The notes under the pieces were generated by a model. That model was not told the DNA's origin. It saw nothing but the letters and a program-made list of their open reading frames with translations, and did not search any database. Below are positions 10,236 through 18,500 of a DNA stretch of 64,000 nucleotides, piece after piece (within the stretch, counting starts at the first letter, position 1; each line of letters begins with the position of its first letter). Origin of the DNA: an uncultured Candidatus Poseidoniales archaeon (GTDB lineage: Archaea; Thermoplasmatota; Poseidoniia; Poseidoniales; Poseidoniaceae); contig CAJIZC010000014.1 of NCBI GenBank assembly GCA_905181785.1, positions 1-64,000 on the forward strand, written 5' to 3'. Made by a program: the position numbers and the translations under genes.

Positions 10236-10973
10236 TCAGTTGCTCAACGCTTCGTCCATTCCCAATTCACCCCTCGCAACAGCGAGGGCTAATTTGGTCG
10301 AGATGGTTTTTCTTCCATTGCTCACTTTTCGGCTTTGACGTTGAATTTCTTTTAGTTCACCATCGGTAGGAATAATTGGGCGTTGTTCGAACACCCTCGC
10401 CCCCGGGATCAACGCAATCCGAACTGCAGACACGACGTGATTGTGGCGCAGTAAACCCCTCGAAGTCCTTGCCTCATCAACTTCTTCAATCTGGAGGCCC
10501 GCCGCAATGCACCGGTTGATGATGTGATCCCGCAGCAACGGGGCCCCATCGCCAATTCGAATGTGTGAATCTTTGTGCTTGACCGCTGTTTGGATGGCCC
10601 TTACATGCTCGACAACATCCTCGATGTTCTCCATTTGTTCCATACCCAAGAGCACTCCATCGGCGAGCCATGCTATGCCTGGCCTTGGGCCCGGGTCGAC
10701 ACCGAAGGTGAGGCGATGAATTTCAGGGACGCCTCGCAGGTGCTGAATCGCTCGCAATATCGCCCCGTCGATGTCGTCAAGCGAGGCGGCTACGGGCCGC
10801 CCTTCTGATTCACGACCAACAATTTCGACTTCGGTCGAAATCCAAACTGTTTCAGCGTGAGCAAGCGGTGCATCGTGCTCAATGAGGTCAAACCTAAGGT
10901 TTCGGAGCCGAAGCGATTGCATCAACCTGAACGCCAATCGGAAGTCCATGGTCCGGACCGCAAGCCTCGTCAC
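10236..10973 (-). CDS. Conserved archaeal protein with RNase H-like core (VDPGPRPG motif)
   Basis: This 245-aa protein carries FGVDPGPRPGIAWLADG at about residues 90-106. That is the typical first strand and acidic residue of an RNase H/RuvC-like fold, also seen in archaeal uncharacterised proteins. The N-terminal region (about 1-80) and the basic C-terminal helix (RQSRKVSNGRKTIS) would suit nucleic-acid binding. A nuclease role is inferred, because not all catalytic acids of the fold can be assigned by eye. It is divergent from the Hjc resolvase gene across a 130-bp gap, which places two nuclease-fold genes at one promoter region. Confidence 0.55.
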   Translation of the reverse strand: MTRLAVRTMDFRLAFRLMQSLRLRNLRFDLIEHDAPLAHAETVWISTEVEIVGRESEGRPVAASLDDIDGAILRAIQHLRGVPEIHRLTFGVDPGPRPGIAWLADGVLLGMEQMENIEDVVEHVRAIQTAVKHKDSHIRIGDGAPLLRDHIINRCIAAGLQIEEVDEARTSRGLLRHNHVVSAVRIALIPGARVFEQRPIIPTDGELKEIQRQSRKVSNGRKTISTKLALAVARGELGMDEALSN

Positions 10974-11103
10974 GGTGTATCATTGGTCAAGGAGGTTCAA
11001 GGAAGTTTGTGTTCATCGGCGTCCCTTTGCGTCGATACTTTTTGAGGAGAACTGCGGGCTTTTGGCCGAAGTTATGAAGAACGATTGACATTGATGAACG
11101 ATT

Positions 11104-11790
11104 ATGTCCAGCCAGTATGAACGGGAATTGCGCCAAGTTCTAGCGGGCGTCCCAACCGGGGTCGAGGGCGTGATTCGTTCGTGCAAACCGACGGAAAAAG
11201 AACGCATGCGACTGGTTCTGGACCGGCCTTTTTTGGTGGTGCGTGCCGCAGGATCAGGTATGGAAGGAACGGGTGACTTGCTTGCTCTTCGGGGTGATTT
11301 ATGCTTCCCAATCGAAGTGAAAAGCACGAAAGCCAACAAACTCTACCTCTCAGGTCGAACCAAAGTTCAGTATGAAGCGATGGTCAATGAAGGGGAACGC
11401 TGCCATTTGATGCCACTCTACGCTCATCGCTTGAAGGGCGTGCGAGGCGACTCGTGGAGGATCTTCCGCGTCGAAACGTCAAACCTCACTGGCCGATTGC
11501 GGCAATTGGAAAAGTGGATTCCGCCCTTTCCCAAGAACAGAAACGGTTCGAACTACCTCAATTGGGAAGACGGCATGCCATTGAATCAATTTGTGGCACT
11601 CCTCTGTTCCAAAGCAGGCTCAGAAGCAGCCTCGCTCGCAGGCCTCACCGCTCGAGCAGCCCCATCAATCGCCAGCAGCCTGCCTGACACATCCACCGAT
11701 GCACCTCAACCAGCGCCGCTCACCACGGTTTTACGAGCAAGAACACAAACGAACGTGCTCGCAGAGTTGGCACGCAGACGTTCATCCTGA
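11104..11790 (+). CDS. hjc: Archaeal Holliday junction resolvase Hjc
   Basis: This protein resolves four-way junctions in recombination and repair. It starts with SSQYERELRQVL, which matches the Hjc N-terminal helix. The nuclease core is VVRAAGSGMEGTGDLLAL with Asp58, and FPIEVKSTK with Glu71 and Lys73, the E-x-K half of the catalytic PD-(D/E)xK site. At 228 aa it is much longer than the usual 120-150 aa. The extra length is an insertion of about 20 residues after the first helix and a poorly conserved Ala/Ser/Pro-rich C-terminal tail. Two copies of GAACGATT (11079-11086 and 11096-11103) directly precede the ATG. No clear SD is present. Confidence 0.83.
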   Translation: MSSQYERELRQVLAGVPTGVEGVIRSCKPTEKERMRLVLDRPFLVVRAAGSGMEGTGDLLALRGDLCFPIEVKSTKANKLYLSGRTKVQYEAMVNEGERCHLMPLYAHRLKGVRGDSWRIFRVETSNLTGRLRQLEKWIPPFPKNRNGSNYLNWEDGMPLNQFVALLCSKAGSEAASLAGLTARAAPSIASSLPDTSTDAPQPAPLTTVLRARTQTNVLAELARRRSS

Positions 11791-11793
11791 GGT

Positions 11794-13251
11794 TTACAAG
11801 TACGGTACGGCTATGATGAAAGCAAGCATCATCAGCAGGGCCAGTGAAGAAAGACTCGATGCTTTGCTTGAAATGTGATCGATCCACATGGGATGTATGT
11901 TCCACAGTTTCGTCTTTTTCCCAACCTTCTTCACCGCAGAGAGGGTGCCATGGAGCGTGTCCTTGAACAGATGGCCTCCATCGAAAGGGACCATTGGAAT
12001 CAGATTGGTGAAGCCCAGAAGGATGTTGACCCACATGAGCCAGAAGAAGAAGTTGACCATGAACAAAATGCCACCGGTTCCAAGCACACCGCCAATGCCT
12101 TCGTCAGCTGCGGAGAGCATTGCTTCTTCCATTGGATACATCGAAACCCCTTGCAATTGAAGGGGGACGACCATGATTGTGAGGATGTGAATGGGCGCAT
12201 AGACTATCTTCACCAGGAGGTTTGCTTCAAACCGTGGTGAAAATGGGCCAGCCAATCGGTCGATGCCTTGGGTTCCCTCAGCAAGGCCGTTGACGCCCAA
12301 GAAAGGATCTTCTGGTTCGATCTCTGATGCCTCTAAGTATGCTTCACTCCATCCTAAGTTTTGGTGGTAGAGGTACTTATCTCCAAGAACAACGGTCAGC
12401 GTTTCTTGTTCTCCGTTTTCATGTTGAACTTCAATCAGCACCGTATCGTTGGCTCGGAAGGCGTTCATTTCGTCCCTGAACCCCTCAAGTCCGAGCACTT
12501 CGCTGCCGTTGATGGTCAAAATGACATCCCATGGTTGCATGCCCGCTTCTTCAGCACCACCATCCACAATCAGGCCGCGGACGTGCGGATGGGGTGTGGA
12601 TGACACCACTTGGCCTGCCAACCCTCCGAGCATCAGCAAGCAGACGAACGCTGCAAAGAGGTTGGTTGCGGGCCCAGCAGCAAACATACGCATCCGTTCC
12701 CGGCGAGGCGCCCGATGCAACTCCTCATACTGCGGTTCAGCAAACGCTCCAAGTGGAAGTGGGCCAAGTTGAAGCAATCCAAAGGCTCGGATGCGCATGC
12801 CATGGGCCCTTGCTAGCAAACCGTGGCCGAATTCATGAATCACCAAGGCAACGATGAACGCCATTGCGCCCCAGCCAAGTGGAATCATCGGGTTCAACCC
12901 TGGAATCGCGACCAGTTCACTCGCCGAAGGTGGATCTGTTGTCGGCGGGTACAACACCGCTGTGATGAATGCCAGTCCCATCAGAAGGCCAACCAACAGC
13001 ATCGACCCAACGCATATCCAAAGTGAAATTTCTCCATAAATCCGCCAAAATCGCCGTGGTTTGGAGATTTTCTCCAGCATTTTCAAACCGTAGGTGCCCC
13101 GAACCATCAACACAAAACCAAACACTCGGCTTGCGTTCCATTTATCCAAGGTTCCATTTCGTTCCCAGGTTCGAAGAAGAATGTACCACAAAAGCACAAG
13201 CAGGAGCAACAGTTTCCAATCGGCTTGAACCGACCCCCATGCTCCATCCAT
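11794..13251 (-). CDS. Site-2 protease family (M50) membrane metalloprotease with PDZ domain
   Basis: This intramembrane zinc protease is of the S2P/RseP type, 485 aa from the ATG at 13251. The frame stays open to a TTG at 13314. Several membrane helices flank the HEFGH zinc motif (residues 139-143). A PDZ-like domain (about 235-300; GGAEEAGMQPWDVILTINGS) sits between the metal motif and the second catalytic element, MVPFDGGHLFKD, which is the NPDG-like motif with the third metal ligand. Known relatives release membrane-tethered regulators or degrade signal peptides. No substrate is evident here. The gene is convergent with hjc, with 3 bp between the stops. Confidence 0.87.
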   Translation of the reverse strand: MDGAWGSVQADWKLLLLLVLLWYILLRTWERNGTLDKWNASRVFGFVLMVRGTYGLKMLEKISKPRRFWRIYGEISLWICVGSMLLVGLLMGLAFITAVLYPPTTDPPSASELVAIPGLNPMIPLGWGAMAFIVALVIHEFGHGLLARAHGMRIRAFGLLQLGPLPLGAFAEPQYEELHRAPRRERMRMFAAGPATNLFAAFVCLLMLGGLAGQVVSSTPHPHVRGLIVDGGAEEAGMQPWDVILTINGSEVLGLEGFRDEMNAFRANDTVLIEVQHENGEQETLTVVLGDKYLYHQNLGWSEAYLEASEIEPEDPFLGVNGLAEGTQGIDRLAGPFSPRFEANLLVKIVYAPIHILTIMVVPLQLQGVSMYPMEEAMLSAADEGIGGVLGTGGILFMVNFFFWLMWVNILLGFTNLIPMVPFDGGHLFKDTLHGTLSAVKKVGKKTKLWNIHPMWIDHISSKASSLSSLALLMMLAFIIAVPYL

Positions 13252-13345
13252 GCCTTGGCCAACATGTCTTCTGCCTTCAACCTTAAGCGAACTCGCTTGG
13301 TGGTTGTTGAACAAAGTTGAATATGGTTCGATTCAACCGAGAAGC

Positions 13346-13888
13346 ATGGTGTCCCACAAGTTCGCCCTAGAAACGTGGTGTGAAGAGACGTGGGGGCAAG
13401 TGCCGCTCGAGATTTCCGAGTGGGCTGCCCATGACGACGTTCTCCAGGTGTTCATCAAACTCAATCGAGGGGTTTTGATTGCTGATTTCGCTATGGATTC
13501 AGAAAATCAACTGCAGTGTGAGGAGCACCTCCACATCCCTCAAGATCGATGGAATCCAGGTTCAGTTCAAGCGCATCGGACGAGCGAAGGGCGAGTGCGT
13601 TTCCGCCACCGATCTTCAGAAATTGTTCTCTCTGCGCGTCTGCGCGCTCCTGAATGGGGTCAAGCCTTGCTTGAAGAATGGTTGATGGATCAACGCGGTG
13701 AAGCGCTAAAACCAAAAGATCGCAATCAGAGATTGAGCAGCATCAACCGGAGCAAGTTGAGCATTGAACGCAACTTGAATCAGGCTCGTCTGACCCATGC
13801 TAAATCTGAACTGGCCATTACCACAGACCGTTTGGAATCTGCTGAGCGTGGTTTGGATTCCAAACACCGCTTGCGTGAAGAAGAGTGA
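13346..13888 (+). CDS. Uncharacterised 180-aa protein with C-terminal coiled coil
   Basis: The start is set at ATG 13346 (MVSHKFALETWCEETWG). Longer in-frame readings upstream would run into the divergent protease gene and look non-coding. The first 110 residues look globular and mixed alpha/beta. The last 65 residues are a charged heptad-like helix (SIERNLNQARLTHAKSELA). I do not recognise the family. It ends directly against the convergent DacZ-like gene, with no intergenic base. Confidence 0.55.
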   Translation: MVSHKFALETWCEETWGQVPLEISEWAAHDDVLQVFIKLNRGVLIADFAMDSENQLQCEEHLHIPQDRWNPGSVQAHRTSEGRVRFRHRSSEIVLSARLRAPEWGQALLEEWLMDQRGEALKPKDRNQRLSSINRSKLSIERNLNQARLTHAKSELAITTDRLESAERGLDSKHRLREEE

Positions 13889-14737
13889 TCATCCAAGTCG
13901 GACCTTGTAGCGGTCACGTCCGTTCGCATACAGGGTGATGGTGCCTGATGAAGAAACGCAAATGGCAAGCCCTTCGGACAACTGAGAGATCGCTCTGGCT
14001 GCCAAATGCCGCCCACCCTCTCCTGCTTTTGGAGAAACACCAGCAGGCACCTGGATGTAGCGTCCAGCATCGCTTGCAACGCCTTCACGGTTGAACAAAA
14101 TCGCTCCGTCAAGCCATGCGAATTCGGCGAGGGTCTCATGGTTGGCCTCGTCAAGTATGGTGCGTTTTTCTGCAGGGTGGCCTTTGAAAGGATTGAGGAC
14201 TAAGGCGGTGGAATGCTTTCGAAGGGACGGTAAAGCACCAATCGCAAACAGAGCGCCTACGGCGTGCCCCTCTCTTCCACGGCCGCCAAGATGGCGGGCG
14301 AGTTTCATCAATTGAGTCAACACCTCCAAATCAATGGCGAATTCCTGAGCCAAATTTGCAAACCGGTTGGTGTTGAGCATTGTGGTGTCAATCACCATCA
14401 CCCCATCAATTGGTTCTGCAAGAACAACCAACAAGCGTTCACCTCTTGAGAGGCGTCCTTCACCGATCGCTTGCAAAACCAAATCGTGCATTTGATTCAA
14501 CACACCGAGTCCTTGTGCAGTAAGGCTCTCTTCAAGCAGCGTGCATTCAATGCCGCTCTCTCGCAGGTGTTCAACCACTCTGTTTTGACTTGTTAAGACG
14601 GTGAGGGGCATGTCGTCGGGCAGCACATCAGCGACCAACCTCACTTTTCGAGCGTTGCTGGCCATCATGAGCACGGCGTTGAACGGTTTTCGGTCTGCAG
14701 CTAAGGTGCTGCTGACCATGGCCGCAAGGTCAACCAT
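13889..14737 (-). CDS. dacZ: Diadenylate cyclase, DacZ-like (c-di-AMP synthase)
   Basis: This enzyme condenses two ATP into cyclic di-AMP, a messenger tied to osmotic and potassium balance. The N-terminal 130 residues are a separate alpha/beta domain, as in archaeal DacZ. The C-terminal DAC domain has the catalytic DGA motif in AWLDGAILFNREG (Asp210) and GGRHLAARAIS (241-251), which corresponds to the RHR nucleotide-binding motif with the last Arg replaced by Leu. The length of 282 aa fits DacZ. It is followed closely on the same strand by no other gene. Its upstream partner is the macro-domain gene, which ends 9 bp before this ATG, so the two are probably co-transcribed. Confidence 0.83.
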   Translation of the reverse strand: MVDLAAMVSSTLAADRKPFNAVLMMASNARKVRLVADVLPDDMPLTVLTSQNRVVEHLRESGIECTLLEESLTAQGLGVLNQMHDLVLQAIGEGRLSRGERLLVVLAEPIDGVMVIDTTMLNTNRFANLAQEFAIDLEVLTQLMKLARHLGGRGREGHAVGALFAIGALPSLRKHSTALVLNPFKGHPAEKRTILDEANHETLAEFAWLDGAILFNREGVASDAGRYIQVPAGVSPKAGEGGRHLAARAISQLSEGLAICVSSSGTITLYANGRDRYKVRLG

Positions 14738-14746
14738 GGTTTCACT

Positions 14747-15373
14747 TCACGCTGTGGTTGTGTCCAACCCTGGCAATTGGTCTTCCGTTTCACGGTAGAC
14801 CGTTCGCATGTTCGAGATGAAGTTTCGTTCCTTGACCACCATGGTGTATTCGCTGATGCCTGGGTCTTCCTCACCATCGAGCATGTTGAGGATGATTTCG
14901 AGGGTCAGTCGAGCCCCTTCTCGGTGAGGGTAGGCAAAGATGCCCATTGAGAGTGGAGGTGAGACAACTGAAGTCACTTCGAGTTCGGAGAGCGTTTCAA
15001 ACAGGTTTGCATACGTTTCAGGGAGCAAGACGCGACGGGCTTCATCCTGATTTGGGCGTCTGCAATCAGGACCGACTGCGTGGACGATGTGCTTGAAATT
15101 CGAACTCAACTGGAAGGGTTCTGTCACCACGTTCTTGGTCACTGCACACGGTGGTGCGTTGATCTTTCGCATGTCCAGGCAAATGTTTCGGGTCACATCG
15201 GTCAATTCTTGTCCTGATTTAGCGTGGATTTGAGCGTCGAGTCCTTCGCGTCCGGAGAGTCGATTGTTGGCAGGTGTGATGAGGACATCACCGCTGTAAT
15301 TCCAAACATCGCCACCGACAACTCGCAGCACGCCCCACTTGCAAGTTCGCGCCATATACAGTTCTGCCATCAT
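14747..15373 (-). CDS. Macro-domain (ADP-ribose-binding) protein
   Basis: This is a 208-aa macro domain. VVGGDVWNYSGDVLITPANN contains the ligand-binding Asp and the PANN that matches the usual N(A/S)AN. LSGREGLDAQIHAKSG is the glycine-rich loop and helix, and PPLSMGIFAYPHREGA matches the second phosphate loop (normally GIxGYP). Such proteins hydrolyse O-acetyl-ADP-ribose or remove ADP-ribose from targets. The substrate here is unknown. The ATG at 15373 is chosen, though ATG at 15370 or 15355 is possible. It lies upstream of dacZ with a 9-bp gap, which suggests a nucleotide-signalling pair. Confidence 0.78.
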   Translation of the reverse strand: MMAELYMARTCKWGVLRVVGGDVWNYSGDVLITPANNRLSGREGLDAQIHAKSGQELTDVTRNICLDMRKINAPPCAVTKNVVTEPFQLSSNFKHIVHAVGPDCRRPNQDEARRVLLPETYANLFETLSELEVTSVVSPPLSMGIFAYPHREGARLTLEIILNMLDGEEDPGISEYTMVVKERNFISNMRTVYRETEDQLPGLDTTTA

Positions 15374-15458
15374 GCCAAGCAAGAGAGGCCACCTTACTTA
15401 TCAAGTTCGCAATCTTAAGATGAAAATGGTCTGTTGCAGGTTTTTTTTACCCTCGCTG

Positions 15459-15482
15459 CCCCTCATTTTTTTTGATGAGGGG
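15459..15482. promoter_or_regulatory. Perfect hairpin with T8 loop in divergent gap
   Basis: CCCCTCAT (15459-15466) and ATGAGGGG (15475-15482) form an 8-bp perfect stem around a TTTTTTTG loop. A separate T8 run lies just upstream (15441-15448). The element sits in the 166-bp gap between the macro-domain gene (minus) and the TIGR03790 surface protein (plus). It could act as an operator, a leader structure or an antisense-blocking terminator. Confidence 0.35.
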
Positions 15483-15539
15483 GTTATTCAAGCGCAGGGC
15501 GGCGGTACTGCTAAACCCTACTCCCAACAGCCATCTTTG

Positions 15540-18500
15540 ATGAAGAACGCGAGGCTCACCGCACTCTCGTTCGTCGTTCTCCTGCTCTCATCATCAGGAC
15601 TTGCACTTCTTTCCTCGCCTTCAACGGGTGAACGTGGCCACAACACTGCACCCGAAATACGACTTGAAGAGGCTTTTATCGGCTTTTCCACAGAATCGCC
15701 AACCTCTGTGTGGAATCAAACCCCGTGGCCATCTGTTGCCGTGCCGGGAGGTTTTGACTTCCTCTCCGTGTATGATTACAGCGATGTGGGCGTGCTCATC
15801 AACAACAATTCCGAGGCGAGCCGCACCATTGGATGGGCCTTCATTGAGGCGCGAAACATCAGCACTGACAGGGTGTTTGTGTTTAACAACAGCAGCGCTC
15901 CAACAAAGGAAACCATCAATCGAGATGAATTTAATTCCTACTTTGCTGAACCGTTCCTTGAAATGCTTTACAATCGAACAAACGCTTCCGACATCAACTA
16001 CCTCGTGACGACAAAAGGCATGCCGCTGCGCGTGAATGGTGGAAACAACAAAGCCAGTTTTGATCAAGAAATCGCCCTGTTAGGTGGGCAATACAACAGC
16101 AGCGTAGGTGCTGACTACTGGGTTGAACACGGATACGGGCCACTCGCAGGAAAAAACATCGAAGCGTTCAGCCGAGACACCTACGGGTTTTTCTTAGTGA
16201 CGCGGTTGACGGGCTACACGGTTGAAACCGCCCTCGGCTTGATTGAGAAAGCAAACAACAGCCTCGGTGAACGCGGTGTGTTCGCATTGGATCTAGCCAC
16301 CAATCGGAACGGGTCAGGATACAAATTTTGGAACGATGATCTCTACACTGCGAACACTTCTTTGAACGCTACGATGGGGTATGCGACTACGTTTGACGAG
16401 ACTTCCACCTTCATGACCAACCTCAGCAACGTGATGGGTTATGCCTCATGGGGTTCCAACGATGGTGGTTGGGCGAGCAGTGCATTACCGAACGGCGGTT
16501 TTGAAAGCATCAACAGTTCCACCTCCAGTGGCGCTGATGCTTGGGAAGCGACTCTGCCAAGCCTTTCCGCCGGAGATTCGTTTAATTGGACCCTTCAGAG
16601 CGAGGTTCAACAAAGTGGCTCAAACGCCCTTGAAGCAGAAATTGCAGCAGAATGCATGCCTGAGAAAGCAGATGGGACCCCGGGAATTTTTGCAGAATTC
16701 TTTGATAACGCCGGTGTCAGTTTCAACGCGGCAACCATGCCCTCGCTGATCGACCGTGTGCCCGATCACACGCGCATTGAGTCGCAATTGGATTACACTT
16801 CAAGAAACAGCGCGTATCCAGGGCTTGACAATCGCTTCAAGAACGACTGGGGTGCTCGGTTTAGCGGCCTCATCGATGTCCCAACAGCCGGAAATTGGAC
16901 CTTCTACCTCACCAGCGATGATGGTTCAGAACTGTGGTTAAACGATTCAAGCTTGGTGACGAATTACGGCAGTCACGGCATGCGAGAACTGTCAAGCAGC
17001 ATCATTCTCGATGCGGGCCTCCATGATTTTAGAATCGAATTTTTCCAAGGCGGCGGTCCCCACGGCCTTACGTTGCATTGGGAAGGTCCAAACCAGAGCA
17101 AAGCCCTGATTCCTGCCACTTCCTTTTTGTTGGCTGGTGATTACATCCCCTCCGCCTCTTCCCTCCAACACCACTGGTCGTTCGAGGATGGAAGCGGCTC
17201 TGTGGCGGAAGATTCTGCACAAGGCAATGCAAATTTCACTCTTTACAACATGAACGCGTCGAATTGGAAAAACTGCACCGATGGCGGCTGTCTGTGGTAC
17301 GATGGTGTTGACGATTATGTCGAAGTCGATGTGCAAGACTGGAGCGGTAATTTCTCCGTCAGTCAATGGGTGTGGGCCAACGCCACCAATCTCCCAGATT
17401 ATGCTTCTGTGTTTGCCGTTGGCAGCCAAGCCGGATCGAACACCTCTTTCCAGCATGCTGTCTTCAGCGGGGAATGGAGGCTGCACAACAATCAAACGCA
17501 TGCCTTTGGGGCTGTTGTGGCTCAAAATTGGACGCATCTCGTCACCGTGTTTGACAACGGTGCCGCCCATCAGTACCTCGATGGGGTGCTGGTGCGAACC
17601 ACAGTCTTCCCTCAGGGCAGTCTGGACAGCATCAAGTCCTATCGTTTGGGCGCCAACCGTGCAGGAAGCACCTACTTCCACGGCATGATTGACGAGGTGA
17701 TGGTGTGGAACAGCGCGCTCAGCGACGGAGAAGTCACCACCCTCAACAGGGATATTTACCTCGATTGCGCAGCGTATTCCGGCAATGGGCAATCCGTCGC
17801 AAGCGTTCAACAGACGTTCGCAATCGACGAGGATTTCGAGCAGCACAGTTGGCTTGCTTCGGCCCATGGCATACGATCAGGAGATGTGTTTGGTACCTTT
17901 GAAATCGTGATTGAAGGGTTGGATGGAAACGGTTCAGTCGTATCCTCTCATACTTCCACCGAAAAAGAGTTTGGAACAAGTTGGTCCTCGCTCACCACTA
18001 AATTTCTTCCTCACGTCGATGCGGTGGAATTGAGAATAACGATCCCATTGTCCCTTGTCGCCACATCCACAGATGGCTCAATCTACCTTGACAGCATCAA
18101 TGCCTACCCGATTCGCCCAAGCCACGATTGGGTCAACGGATCGATTGCAGAGACAGCGGTTTCAACCGGCGGGCGTTCATTCGATGCCGATACCACCTAC
18201 GGTCAATCGCTCATCGCCGACCTCCTTGAGGACGGGGTGTCGGGCGCCAAAGGCTATGTCTACGAACCATACCTCACCGCAGTTGGGTTGTCCAGCGTGC
18301 TGTTGACAAGTTATGCCAGCGGCTACAACCTTGCTGAGTCGCATGCAGCTGCAAACCTGCAGGCCGGCTGGATGGGTGTAACGGTTGGTGATCCAAAGAT
18401 GGCACCTTACGCTGACCTCTTCCACGATGTTCACATCATCGACGCTCGCATTCCAGAGAACGCTTCTTATGGCGTCCCAACAACGGTGCAATTGGCCATT

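Noticed and set aside
13320-13345. tRNA-like TTCGATTC T-loop sequence
   Set aside because: The flanking bases do not form a T-stem, and no acceptor or anticodon arms are present.
16992-17867. Minus-strand open frame (291 codons) inside the TIGR03790/PA14 protein
   Set aside because: The sense strand encodes well-formed PA14 and LamG domains, so this is a shadow frame.
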